Shown here: positions 17,391 to 25,785 of the stretch, one piece after another | Position numbering within the stretch: the stretch's first letter is position 1 | Layout of the letters: every line of letters begins with the position of its first letter | Assembly (NCBI GenBank): GCA_022774645.1 | Contig: JALFKQ010000014.1 | Span: 66,283-104,535, forward strand | Length of the DNA stretch: 38,253 nt | Origin: Mycoplasmatota bacterium | Lineage (GTDB): Bacteria > Bacillota_I > Bacilli_A > RF39 > UBA660 | Direction of reading: 5' to 3' | Made by a program: the position numbers and the translations under genes | Notes under the pieces: generated by a model | Databases searched by the model: none | What the model was told of the DNA's origin: nothing | Seen by the model: the letters and a program-made list of their open reading frames with translations, nothing else

Positions 17391-19796
17391 ATGTATGATT
17401 TTGGTACTCACTTTGAAGTTGATTTAACTAAAAGTAAAACACCATCATCAAATGTATTCAGAGGAAAAACATATAGAATAAGTATATTATCTGATGTTTT
17501 AATAAGATTTGAATATAGTGAAACAGGATCATTTAATGATTATCCTACTTTTTTTGCTAGTAATAGATCATTTGGAAAACCAAAGATTACCGTAGAAGAG
17601 GATAATAATGTATTAATTATAAAAAATAATATATTTGTTCTTGAATATACAAAAGAAAAGCCATTTATAGGAAGTAAATTATTACCAGATCAATATTTAA
17701 GAGTAACAATAGTTGGTACAGAAAAAACATGGTACTTTAATCATCCTGAGGTTAAAAACTTTAAAGGAACTGCATATAGTTTAGATGATACAAAAGGCAA
17801 TATAGATTTTGAAAAAGGGTTATTTAGTTTAGATGGTTTTACAACATTTGATGACTCAAGAACACCGATAATAGATGCCCATGGTAATGTTTTATCTCCA
17901 AATTATAAAAATATAGATACTTATTTATTTATATATAATAATGATTTTGGTGTTGGACTTAGAGATTATTTCAACCTAACATCATTACCCCCATTAATTC
18001 CAAGATATGCTCTTGGAGTATGGTGGAATAAAAATGAAGCATATGGTGAAAGTGATATTCAAAATTTAGTATACAATTTTAGAAAATATGATTTACCAAT
18101 GTCAGTTTTATTATTAAATGAATGCAATAGAACTAAAAATAACTATTCACCAATAAGTTTTTCTCTTGATAAAAATAAATTGCCCAATCCAAGAGGCTTA
18201 AGTGAATTTCTACATAAAAATAGTATTTATTTAGGAAGTAATATTAAAACAGAAGGATTAATAAGTGTAGAAGAAGAAAATTATTTAGAATTTCAAAAAT
18301 TCTATAATAAAGACTTAAATAAAAATATACCTCTTAATGTATATGATCCTAAACTAGTAGATTCATATTTAAAAGGTATAATTAATCCATTTTTGGATAA
18401 AGGAATAGATTTTCTATGGGTAGATGATAATAATAAAGAAAATACCCTTAGAAGTTTTACAATGAATTATTTTCTTTATAAAAATTTCAGCTTAAATAAA
18501 GCTAAAAGAAACTTTGTAATGTCTAGAAATTTTGGAATATGTCCTCATAAGTATGCAGCATTATATTCTGGTGAAACATTTATAAATTGGAAAACATTAA
18601 AATTATTACCATTTTATAATTCAACAGCTGCTAATATAGGAGTATCTTGGTGGAGCCATGATATTGGTGGATTTAAAGGTGGCACAGAAGATGCTGAATT
18701 ATTCATGAGATATGTTCAACTTGGTGTATATAGTCCTATATTAAGATTATCTAGTGATACTGGAAAATATTATAAAAGAGAGCCATGGAAATGGGATGCA
18801 AAAACTTATAAAATAGTTCATGACTATTTAAAAATAAGACATAGATTAATACCATATATATATAGTGAAGCAAAGAAATATTCATCATTTGGTTCACCAT
18901 TAATTCAACCACTATATTACAAATATCCTGAAACATACGACGAACCATTATATAAAAATGAATATTATTATGGTAGTGAATTATTTGTGTGTCCAATAGT
19001 TAATCCAAAAGATGAAGTAATGAATAGAGTAGTACATAGAATATTCTTACCTAATGGAATATGGTATGATTTTAAAACTGGTAAAAAGTTTACAGGTGGT
19101 ATGAGATATGTAACATTCTATAAAGATGAAGATTATCCAGTTTATGCTAAAACAGGAGCAATTATCCCTATGGCTAAACTTGATCCGCAAAATATAAATA
19201 GTACTGCTTCACCTAAAACATTAGAAATACAAATATTCCCAGGAAGAAGTAATACATATAAATTATATGAAGATGATGGAGTATCTTCTATGTATAAAGA
19301 AGGATATAGTTTTACAACTGAAATAAATTACTACTACAAAGAAAATGATTTTTCAGTTTCAATCGAACCAGTTGAAGGTAAACTTGGAATAATACCAGAA
19401 AAGAGAAACTATATCATAAGATTTAGAAACACTAAATTTACTGACGGAGTTCAAGTATTTGAAAATGAAGTAAATGTTAAATGTAAGAGATATACTGATG
19501 ACAATGACTTTGTAATAGAGTTTAATGATATAAGTACTACAAGTAAAATATTTGTTTATTGTAAAGGTAAAGATATTGAAATAGATGCTCAAAGAGTTAT
19601 AAATGAAGACTTAGAAAGTATCATAACAGATTTAAATATAAAAACATCTTTAAAAGAAGAAATAGATAAAATTATATTTAGTGATGAAAGTATCAAAGCA
19701 AAAAGAATAGCAATTAGAAAATTAAGAAGAAAAGGTCTTCCATCTGTTTTCATAAGAATGTTTATGAAGTTACTTGAATATGTTGCAGAAGTATAG
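17391..19796 (+). CDS. glycoside hydrolase family 31 (alpha-glucosidase/xylosidase type)
   Basis: This 801-residue protein has the GH31 layout: N-terminal beta-sandwich, (beta/alpha)8 barrel and C-terminal beta domains. The nucleophile region reads WVDDNN, with Asp345 in the WxD position. The acid/base motif is SWWSHDIGGF with Asp424. YSGET replaces the more usual WSGDN. GH31 enzymes release alpha-linked glucose or xylose from non-reducing ends. There is no signal peptide, so the substrate is probably an imported oligosaccharide or intracellular glycogen-like glucan. A helical tail of about 70 residues at the end (LNIKTSLKEEIDKI) is not part of the core. The gene has AAGGAAGGA upstream and no sugar transporter or regulator beside it. 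Confidence 0.9.
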   Translation: MYDFGTHFEVDLTKSKTPSSNVFRGKTYRISILSDVLIRFEYSETGSFNDYPTFFASNRSFGKPKITVEEDNNVLIIKNNIFVLEYTKEKPFIGSKLLPDQYLRVTIVGTEKTWYFNHPEVKNFKGTAYSLDDTKGNIDFEKGLFSLDGFTTFDDSRTPIIDAHGNVLSPNYKNIDTYLFIYNNDFGVGLRDYFNLTSLPPLIPRYALGVWWNKNEAYGESDIQNLVYNFRKYDLPMSVLLLNECNRTKNNYSPISFSLDKNKLPNPRGLSEFLHKNSIYLGSNIKTEGLISVEEENYLEFQKFYNKDLNKNIPLNVYDPKLVDSYLKGIINPFLDKGIDFLWVDDNNKENTLRSFTMNYFLYKNFSLNKAKRNFVMSRNFGICPHKYAALYSGETFINWKTLKLLPFYNSTAANIGVSWWSHDIGGFKGGTEDAELFMRYVQLGVYSPILRLSSDTGKYYKREPWKWDAKTYKIVHDYLKIRHRLIPYIYSEAKKYSSFGSPLIQPLYYKYPETYDEPLYKNEYYYGSELFVCPIVNPKDEVMNRVVHRIFLPNGIWYDFKTGKKFTGGMRYVTFYKDEDYPVYAKTGAIIPMAKLDPQNINSTASPKTLEIQIFPGRSNTYKLYEDDGVSSMYKEGYSFTTEINYYYKENDFSVSIEPVEGKLGIIPEKRNYIIRFRNTKFTDGVQVFENEVNVKCKRYTDDNDFVIEFNDISTTSKIFVYCKGKDIEIDAQRVINEDLESIITDLNIKTSLKEEIDKIIFSDESIKAKRIAIRKLRRKGLPSVFIRMFMKLLEYVAEV

Positions 19797-19799
19797 TAT

Positions 19800-20006
19800 A
19801 ATTAAGACATATTTCAGTGATGAAAAGAGTAGTAAATATATATTTATTTATAGAAAGTTAGTGGTTGATGTAAACTAATAATAAAATATATTGAACTTGC
19901 TTTTTTAGAAATATCGTTTATACGCGTTAAGTAGATGAGATAGTTTAACTATAAAATAAGGTGGTACCACGGCAATAGTCGTCCTTTGTGTATCATCTTT
20001 TTATTT
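19800..20006 (+). ncRNA. T-box riboswitch, leucine-type leader
   Basis: The conserved T-box AAGGTGGTACCACGG (19958-19972) is followed by CGTCCTT, whose CCTT pairs with AAGG to close the antiterminator. AGATGA (19933-19938) can instead pair with TCATCT (19993-19998) before a T run, forming the terminator. The 5' part can form stem I: AAAAG with CTTTT at the base, AATATAT with ATATATT above, and between them a specifier loop containing GAACTTG. Read as CUU or UUG, the specifier is leucine in either register, which fits leuS two genes downstream. Uncharged tRNA-Leu would promote read-through. Confidence 0.88.
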
Positions 20007-20017
20007 AGGAGGAAAAA

Positions 20018-20380
20018 ATGGAAATATTAAGATTTATAGTAGATTTTTTAACATTATATATATTGATATATATAATATATTCAGTATTCTTTAATAAAAA
20101 TAGAAAAGAATATAAAAACCTCAAAAATAATGATGAAATAAAATTTTTCATTAAAGCATACAAGCTAGATATGAAAAAAACAGACTATAGTGAACTACTG
20201 AAAACATTAACAATAACTAACTCATTTATAATAGCGATATCAACAACGATAGTTTTATATATTGAAAACTATTTTATTAAGATAATAGCTTGTTTTATTA
20301 CACTATTATTATTAATATTTGTTTTATATAACTTAATAGGCACTTATTACAAGAAGAAGGAGAATGAAAAAAATGTATGA
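20018..20380 (+). CDS. small membrane protein in the leuS operon, function unknown
   Basis: This 120-residue protein begins at ATG 20018, with AGGAGG 5 bases upstream and directly after the T-box terminator. It has an N-terminal membrane helix (about 5-25), a charged cytosolic segment of about 45 residues ([16 protein letters not shown] onward) and two further helices (about 66-84 and 88-108) ending in a Lys-rich tail. It has no motif that I recognise. It overlaps leuS by up to 17 bases, so both are controlled by the leucine T-box. That could hint at a role tied to leucine supply, but it may simply ride along in the operon. Confidence 0.7.
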   Translation: MEILRFIVDFLTLYILIYIIYSVFFNKNRKEYKNLKNNDEIKFFIKAYKLDMKKTDYSELLKTLTITNSFIIAISTTIVLYIENYFIKIIACFITLLLLIFVLYNLIGTYYKKKENEKNV

Positions 20381-22772
20381 CTTTAAAAAGATAGAAGAAA
20401 AATGGAAAAATTATTGGGATGAACATGAATGTTTTAAAACAGACACTAGTGATTTTAGTAAACCAAAGTATTATGCACTAGATATGTTTCCATACCCAAG
20501 TGGTGTAGGACTTCATGCTGGTCATCCAGAAGGTTATACAGCAACCGATATAGTATCTAGAATGAAAAGAATGCAAGGGTATAATGTACTTCATCCAATG
20601 GGATGGGATGCATTTGGTTTACCTGCTGAGCAATATGCAATTCAAACAGGCAATCATCCAGGCGTATTTACCGCAGAAAATATTAAGACATTTAAGGGTC
20701 AACTTAGAAATATAGGACTTTCTTATGATTGGACAAAAGAATTATCTACAAGTGATCCTAAGTTTTATAAATGGACACAATGGATATTTAAAAGATTATT
20801 TGAAGATGGACTTGCTAAAAAAGTTGATATGCCAGTAAATTGGTGTGAAGAACTTGGAACAGTACTTGCTAATGATGAAGTAATAGATGGCAAAAGTGAA
20901 AGAGGTGGTTACCCAGTAATTCGTAAAAATATGAGTCAATGGGTAATTAATATCACAAAATATGCAGATAGATTATTAGAAGGGCTTGATGAAATCGATT
21001 GGCCAGAAGGAACAAAAGATATTCAAAGATATTGGATAGGTAAAAGTATAGGTGCAGAAGTTACATTTAAAGTAAAAGATACTGATTATGATTTTACAGT
21101 ATTTACAACAAGATGTGATACATTATTTGGAGCAACATATACAGTACTATCACCAGAACATCCAATGGTAAAAGATATAACAACAGAAGAGCAAAAAGAA
21201 TCTGTTGAAAACTATATCAATGAATGTAAAAGTAAAAGTGAATTAGAAAGAACTGGATCTTCAGCTGGTAAGACAGGAGTATTTACAGGTGCTTATGCAA
21301 TAAATCCAGTTAACAATAAAGAAATACCTATTTGGATTAGTGATTATGTATTAATGTCATATGGAACAGGAGCTATAATGGCTGTACCTGCTCATGATGA
21401 AAGAGACTATGCTTTTGCTAAGAAATTTGATATTCCAGTAATAGAAGTATTAAAAGGTGGTAACATTGAAGTAGAAGCATATACAAAAGATGGAGTTCAT
21501 ATCAATTCAGGATTCTTAGATGGTCTTAATAAAGAAGATGCTATTAATACTATGATTAAATGGTTAGAGGAACATAATTGTGGTACTAAGAAAATAAATT
21601 ATAGATTAAGAGATTGGATATTCGCAAGACAAAGATATTGGGGAGAACCAATTCCAATTATTGAACTTGAAGATGGAGAATATATAGCACTTAAAGATAG
21701 TGAATTACCACTTATATTACCAGAACTTGAAGACTACACACCAGGAAAAGATGGAACAGCTCCACTTAATAAAAAAACAGATTGGGTAAATGTTACAGTT
21801 GATGGCAAAAAAGGTAAAAGAGAAACTTCTACAATGCCAGGAAGTGCTGGTTCAAGTTGGTATTTTTTAAGATATATTGATCCAGATAATGATGAAAGTT
21901 TAGCAGATTATAAATTATTAGAACACTGGATGCCGGTAGATTTATATATAGGTGGACCAGAACATGCAACAGGACATTTATTATATTCTAGAATGTGGAA
22001 TAATTATTTATATGATAAAAAAGTAGTTCCAGTAAAAGAACCATTTAAAAAATTAGTTCACCAAGGAATGATTTTGGGAGCAAATGGAATTAAGATGGGT
22101 AAAAGATATCCAGAATATGTAGTAAATCCTAATGATGTAGTAAATGAGTTTGGAGCAGATACATTAAGATTATATGAAATGTTTATGGGACCTCTTGAAG
22201 CAGATAAACCTTGGAGTAATGAAGGAGTAGTCGGAAGTAAAAGATTCTTAGAAAGAGTATATAGACAATTAATTGAAAGCGATAAAGTAAAAGATAAAGA
22301 AAATAAAAACTTAGAACAAATTTATAATATGACAGTTAAAAAAGTAACTGAAGATTATGAAAATCTAAAATTCAATACAGCAATAAGTACACTTATGATA
22401 TTTATGAATGCCGTAAGCAAAGAAGAATATATAAGTAAAGAATATGCAGTAGGGTTTATTAAACTTCTTTATCCAGTGGCTCCATTTATATCAGAAGAAA
22501 TGTATTCAATAATAGATGGTACACTTGATACATTAACTTATGCATCTTGGCCAACTTATGATGAAGAATTAACTAAAACAGATACAGTTACAATCGCAGT
22601 AAGTGTTAATGGTAAATTAAGAGCTACATTTGAAACAGAAAAAGATTTAGATAAAGAAGAAGTATTAAAAATAGCTCATGAACAAGAAAATGTAATTAAA
22701 CATTTAGAAGGACACGAAATAATAAAAGAAATAGTTGTTCCAAATAAAATAGTTAATATAGTTATAAAATAA
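20373..22772 (+). CDS. leuS: leucyl-tRNA synthetase
   Basis: LeuS charges tRNA-Leu and edits mischarged products. The 799-residue protein has the class I HIGH-type motif HAGHP in [16 protein letters not shown], the CP1 editing domain with the [11 protein letters not shown] segment, the LeuS-specific [14 protein letters not shown] stretch, and the KMSKS-type motif KMGKR ([11 protein letters not shown]). I prefer ATG 20373 (protein starting MYDFKKIE), 10 bases after AAGGAG. The ATG at 20364 is only 1 base from that site. Its length is normal. Regulation is by the leucine T-box upstream of the membrane-protein gene, and a strong terminator follows. Confidence 0.96.
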   Translation: MYDFKKIEEKWKNYWDEHECFKTDTSDFSKPKYYALDMFPYPSGVGLHAGHPEGYTATDIVSRMKRMQGYNVLHPMGWDAFGLPAEQYAIQTGNHPGVFTAENIKTFKGQLRNIGLSYDWTKELSTSDPKFYKWTQWIFKRLFEDGLAKKVDMPVNWCEELGTVLANDEVIDGKSERGGYPVIRKNMSQWVINITKYADRLLEGLDEIDWPEGTKDIQRYWIGKSIGAEVTFKVKDTDYDFTVFTTRCDTLFGATYTVLSPEHPMVKDITTEEQKESVENYINECKSKSELERTGSSAGKTGVFTGAYAINPVNNKEIPIWISDYVLMSYGTGAIMAVPAHDERDYAFAKKFDIPVIEVLKGGNIEVEAYTKDGVHINSGFLDGLNKEDAINTMIKWLEEHNCGTKKINYRLRDWIFARQRYWGEPIPIIELEDGEYIALKDSELPLILPELEDYTPGKDGTAPLNKKTDWVNVTVDGKKGKRETSTMPGSAGSSWYFLRYIDPDNDESLADYKLLEHWMPVDLYIGGPEHATGHLLYSRMWNNYLYDKKVVPVKEPFKKLVHQGMILGANGIKMGKRYPEYVVNPNDVVNEFGADTLRLYEMFMGPLEADKPWSNEGVVGSKRFLERVYRQLIESDKVKDKENKNLEQIYNMTVKKVTEDYENLKFNTAISTLMIFMNAVSKEEYISKEYAVGFIKLLYPVAPFISEEMYSIIDGTLDTLTYASWPTYDEELTKTDTVTIAVSVNGKLRATFETEKDLDKEEVLKIAHEQENVIKHLEGHEIIKEIVVPNKIVNIVIK

Positions 22773-22796
22773 GCAGCATAAAAAGTGCTGCTTTTT
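22771..22796 (+). terminator. terminator after leuS
   Basis: An 8-bp stem AAGCAGCA/TGCTGCTT with a 7-base loop is followed by a T run. It overlaps the leuS stop codon. Confidence 0.85.
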
Positions 22797-22800
22797 ACAT

Positions 22801-22829
22801 TTGAAAATATATATAATATTTGTTATCAT
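22801..22829 (+). promoter_or_regulatory. promoter of the methyltransferase gene
   Basis: TTGAAA (22801-22806) lies 17 bases before TATCAT (22824-22829), which is preceded by TGT as an extended -10. Confidence 0.5.
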
Positions 22830-22853
22830 AAATATAGAAATAGTGGTGAAAAT

Positions 22854-23477
22854 ATGAAAGAAGAATTAAACAAATATTGGGATAACATACATAAGGAATA
22901 TACATCCACTTATGATGAATGGTTTAATAAATATATAGAATTATTACATAAAGATGATAATATTGTAGAACTTGGTTGTGGAAGAGCATATACAAGTAAA
23001 TATTTAATTACTAATGGCTATAAAAATATAATAGCTTGTGATTTTTCAGAAGAAGTATTAAAAATTGTTAATATAGAAAATCCAGATATAAAAACAATGC
23101 TTTTTGATATGAGTAATGGTTTACCATTTGATGATAATTCAAAAGATATAATAATCGCAGACCTTTGTTTACATTATTTTGATTTATCAAAAACAAAATA
23201 TATTTTTAATGAGATATATAGAGTACTAAAAGAAAATGGATATTTAATCGCAAGAGTTAATTCATTTAATGATAGTTTACATATTCCAGTTAACTCAAAA
23301 GAAATAGAAAAACATTTTTATTATGACGGTAAAATATATAAAAGATTTTTTGATAAAGATGATTTTGAAGAATTATTTAAGAATTTCAAAATATGTAATT
23401 TAGAAGAAAAGAAAATGGATAGATATGAAAAGCCAAAAATATTATGGGAATTTTGTATAAAAAAAGAAAAATATTAA
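22854..23477 (+). CDS. class I SAM-dependent methyltransferase
   Basis: This 207-residue Rossmann-fold methyltransferase has motif I IVELGCGRAYTS (about 36-47), an acidic strand end in IIACDFSEEVL (motif II), and LPFDDNSKDIIIADLCLHY around the motif III/IV region. It resembles UbiE/Methyltransf_11-type small-molecule enzymes; the substrate cannot be predicted. The frame is open upstream to 22785, but that region overlaps the promoter and terminator. ATG 22854, with TGGTGA upstream, gives a normal start (MKEELNKYW). It stands alone between leuS and pssA with its own promoter. Confidence 0.8.
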   Translation: MKEELNKYWDNIHKEYTSTYDEWFNKYIELLHKDDNIVELGCGRAYTSKYLITNGYKNIIACDFSEEVLKIVNIENPDIKTMLFDMSNGLPFDDNSKDIIIADLCLHYFDLSKTKYIFNEIYRVLKENGYLIARVNSFNDSLHIPVNSKEIEKHFYYDGKIYKRFFDKDDFEELFKNFKICNLEEKKMDRYEKPKILWEFCIKKEKY

Positions 23478-23509
23478 ATATATAATAATGTATAAAGAAA
23501 ACTGATTGT

Positions 23510-23538
23510 TTGCATTTTATGTAAAAAATATGTATAAT
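23510..23538 (+). promoter_or_regulatory. promoter of pssA-psd
   Basis: TTGCAT (23510-23515), a 17-base spacer and TATAAT (23533-23538). Confidence 0.6.
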
Positions 23539-23558
23539 TAGATTGAGGTGTGTAATAG

Positions 23559-24197
23559 ATGATAGGATTTTATGATTATACAGTTTTATTAACATATATG
23601 GGATTTATTTCTGGTATAGTTGGTATAACTTTAGCAATAAATGGACATATTTTTCCAGCGATATTTTGTTTAATGTTTAGTGGACTTTGCGATATGTTTG
23701 ATGGAAGAGTAGCAAGAACTAAGAAAAAAAGAACAGCAGAAGAAAGACATTTTGGTATACAACTAGATAGTTTATCAGATTTAGTTTGTTTTGGAGTATT
23801 ACCTTCAATAATAGGTTATAGTTTAGCTCTAAAAGATACATTTTTACCATTTGATTATAGATATTTACTTCCAGTGGTTGCATTCTTTCCACTTGCTGCT
23901 TTAATAAGACTAGCATATTTTAATGTACTTGAAATAACTAGAAACAGTAATACACCAGTAAAAGTATATACAGGTTTACCAGTTACATCATCAGCATTAA
24001 TATTTCCATTTCTATATATATTTAGAAAATATATTGGAAAGTATTTTCCAATTGCTTATGCAGTAGTAATGTTAATAGTTGGAATATTATTTATAACAAA
24101 AATTAAAATAAAAAAACCAGGTCTTAAAACAATGATATTCTTAATACTAATCGGGGTAATTGAGATAATGTTTATTATCGCAACTAAATGCTTATGA
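23559..24197 (+). CDS. pssA: CDP-diacylglycerol-serine O-phosphatidyltransferase
   Basis: PssA makes phosphatidylserine from CDP-diacylglycerol and serine in the membrane. The 212-residue protein has the CDP-alcohol phosphatidyltransferase signature: CDMFDGRVAR (about 48-57), then FGIQLDSLSD (about 67-76), supplying the four metal-binding Asp residues. The spacing between the AR and G positions is longer than the generic motif, as in Firmicutes PssA. Multiple hydrophobic helices follow. Start ATG 23559 has GAGGTG 8 bases upstream. The decarboxylase gene psd overlaps the end, so the operon makes phosphatidylethanolamine. Confidence 0.9.
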   Translation: MIGFYDYTVLLTYMGFISGIVGITLAINGHIFPAIFCLMFSGLCDMFDGRVARTKKKRTAEERHFGIQLDSLSDLVCFGVLPSIIGYSLALKDTFLPFDYRYLLPVVAFFPLAALIRLAYFNVLEITRNSNTPVKVYTGLPVTSSALIFPFLYIFRKYIGKYFPIAYAVVMLIVGILFITKIKIKKPGLKTMIFLILIGVIEIMFIIATKCL

Positions 24198-25060
24198 TAT
24201 ATAAAATAAAACATAGAAATAGTGATAAAATAGAAGAAACAAAATCAACAAAAACTCTATCATTTTTCTATAATACATTATTAGGTAGAATACTTTTAAA
24301 AATATGTACTATGAAATTTATATCAGATATAGCTGGTATATATATGAATAGTAGATTATCAAAATATAAAATTAAAAAGTTTATAAAAGATAATAAAATA
24401 AAAATAACAGATTACGAAAAAACAAATTATAATTCATTCAATGAATTTTTTACAAGAAAAATAATATCAATAAAAAGACCAATTAATATGACTAAAACAG
24501 CTTTTATATCACCTTGTGATAGTAAGCTGTCAGTTTATACAATAAGTAATGATTTAACATTAAATATCAAAAATTCGTATTATACGATTGATACTATAAT
24601 TGATAAAAAGATATTAAAAGAATATAAAGAAGGGTATGCCTTAGTATTTAGACTATCACCAACAGATTATCATAGATATTGTTATATAGATTCAGGATAT
24701 CAAGAAAAGAATAATAAAATAAAAGGCATATTACATACAGTACAACCAATTGCATTAAAAAGATATAATTTCTATAAAACAAATACAAGAGAGTGGACAA
24801 TACTTCATACTAATAACTTTAATGAAGTTGTTCATATAGAAATAGGTGCAATGACAATTGGAAAAATAAAAAACGAACATGAAAACTATATATTTAAAAA
24901 GGGTGAAGAAAAAGGATACTTTGAATTTGGCGGTTCAACTATTGTATTATTAGTAAAAAAAGGAATAATTACTATCGATGAAGACATTCTAGAAAATTCA
25001 AAAAATAATATTGAAACATATGTTAAATATGGAGAAAAAATAGGTAAAAAAAATACTTAG
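24194..25060 (+). CDS. psd: phosphatidylserine decarboxylase proenzyme
   Basis: Psd converts phosphatidylserine to phosphatidylethanolamine. The 288-residue proenzyme carries the self-cleavage motif GGST (246-249), where the chain breaks before Ser248 to form the pyruvoyl cofactor. It also shows the family segments SPCDSK (with Asp109), LSPTDYHRYCY (with His160) and IEIGAMTIGKI. I chose the ATG at 24194, which overlaps the pssA stop by 4 bases (ATGA) and gives the usual N-terminus MIYKIKHR. An ATG two codons earlier is possible. Its stop overlaps the end of the convergent gatD-like gene, and both share a bidirectional terminator. Confidence 0.92.
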   Translation: MIYKIKHRNSDKIEETKSTKTLSFFYNTLLGRILLKICTMKFISDIAGIYMNSRLSKYKIKKFIKDNKIKITDYEKTNYNSFNEFFTRKIISIKRPINMTKTAFISPCDSKLSVYTISNDLTLNIKNSYYTIDTIIDKKILKEYKEGYALVFRLSPTDYHRYCYIDSGYQEKNNKIKGILHTVQPIALKRYNFYKTNTREWTILHTNNFNEVVHIEIGAMTIGKIKNEHENYIFKKGEEKGYFEFGGSTIVLLVKKGIITIDEDILENSKNNIETYVKYGEKIGKKNT

Positions 25061-25088
25061 TTTAAGAAATTTTCTAAGTATTTTTTAT
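25045..25088. terminator. bidirectional terminator between psd and the gatD-like gene
   Basis: A 13-bp stem AAAAAATACTTAG/CTAAGTATTTTTT with a 13-base loop has A on one side and T on the other, so it can stop transcription from both directions. It contains both stop codons. Confidence 0.8.
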
Positions 25089-25785
25089 ATGCCTTTTTAG
25101 CTGTACTATCAGCTTTATTAAATTTAAGTTTATGTTCCTTACATATTTTATCAAGTAAATAATCAGTAAAATATGGATTACGAATAAGTAGGGGACCGAT
25201 TATATGAGTTCCATATACATTTTTATAATGAATACCATCACCATTACCTTCATAATCATTTGAATATTCTTTATCAATTTCAAATAGTGGATTAGTTACA
25301 TTATATACTAAATCACATCTATTTTGAAAACCAATTATTTTTTCTTTGATCAATTTAGTGTTTGCTGTAACTTCACCAACAATTCTATATAAAGAAGCAT
25401 TATTAAACATTTTTTCATTTATAAGTTTAACTGAATAATCAAATATATTAAGTGCTTTAATTTCTTCATCATTATTAAGAATATATTTACCAAATAAGTC
25501 CATCGAATTACCAGTAAGTATCAAATAACCATTTCTTTCAATATATTTTTTAATTTCATTTTTTCTTTTCATAATATCTTCTAGTGCTATAAATAAATTA
25601 TCTTCACAACCAGAACCTATATAAACAATATCATACTTATCAAAGTTAATTTGTTCATTGATACTTCTAAGATCTACATTAACTTTAATATTGTTTCTTT
25701 TTAATTCATTATATAAACATCTTGTATTAGCATTCTCACCATATAAATTAAGAAGATCATAATATAAATGTAAAATATTAATCAT
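25057..25785 (-). CDS. GatD-like glutamine amidotransferase subunit with degenerate active site
   Basis: GatD is the glutaminase of the MurT-GatD complex that amidates lipid II stem glutamate. This 242-residue protein matches the family in layout (LYYDLLNLYGENAN at the start, YKNVYGTHIIGPLL near 187-200, then RNPYFTDYL) and lies next to a MurT-like gene. However, the nucleophile segment, normally CGGYQ followed by a Gly, reads TGNSMDLFG (91-99), with no Cys at or beside the expected site. The catalytic His of the usual YLHGPLL is Ile196, with a His only at 194. The class I glutaminase dyad therefore appears lost. The protein may be a structural partner, with free ammonia as donor, or the pair may act on another substrate. 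Confidence 0.75.
   Translation of the reverse strand: MINILHLYYDLLNLYGENANTRCLYNELKRNNIKVNVDLRSINEQINFDKYDIVYIGSGCEDNLFIALEDIMKRKNEIKKYIERNGYLILTGNSMDLFGKYILNNDEEIKALNIFDYSVKLINEKMFNNASLYRIVGEVTANTKLIKEKIIGFQNRCDLVYNVTNPLFEIDKEYSNDYEGNGDGIHYKNVYGTHIIGPLLIRNPYFTDYLLDKICKEHKLKFNKADSTAKKAYKKYLENFLN

Noticed and set aside
22785-22853. N-terminal extension of the methyltransferase gene
   Set aside because: It overlaps the leuS terminator and the gene's own promoter; ATG 22854 is preceded by a plausible ribosome binding site.
25057-25785. Reading the GatD-like gene as a cobyric acid synthase or other CobB/CobQ amidotransferase
   Set aside because: The overlapping MurT-like gene and the YKNV-GT-GPLL element fit GatD better; no cobalamin genes are nearby.
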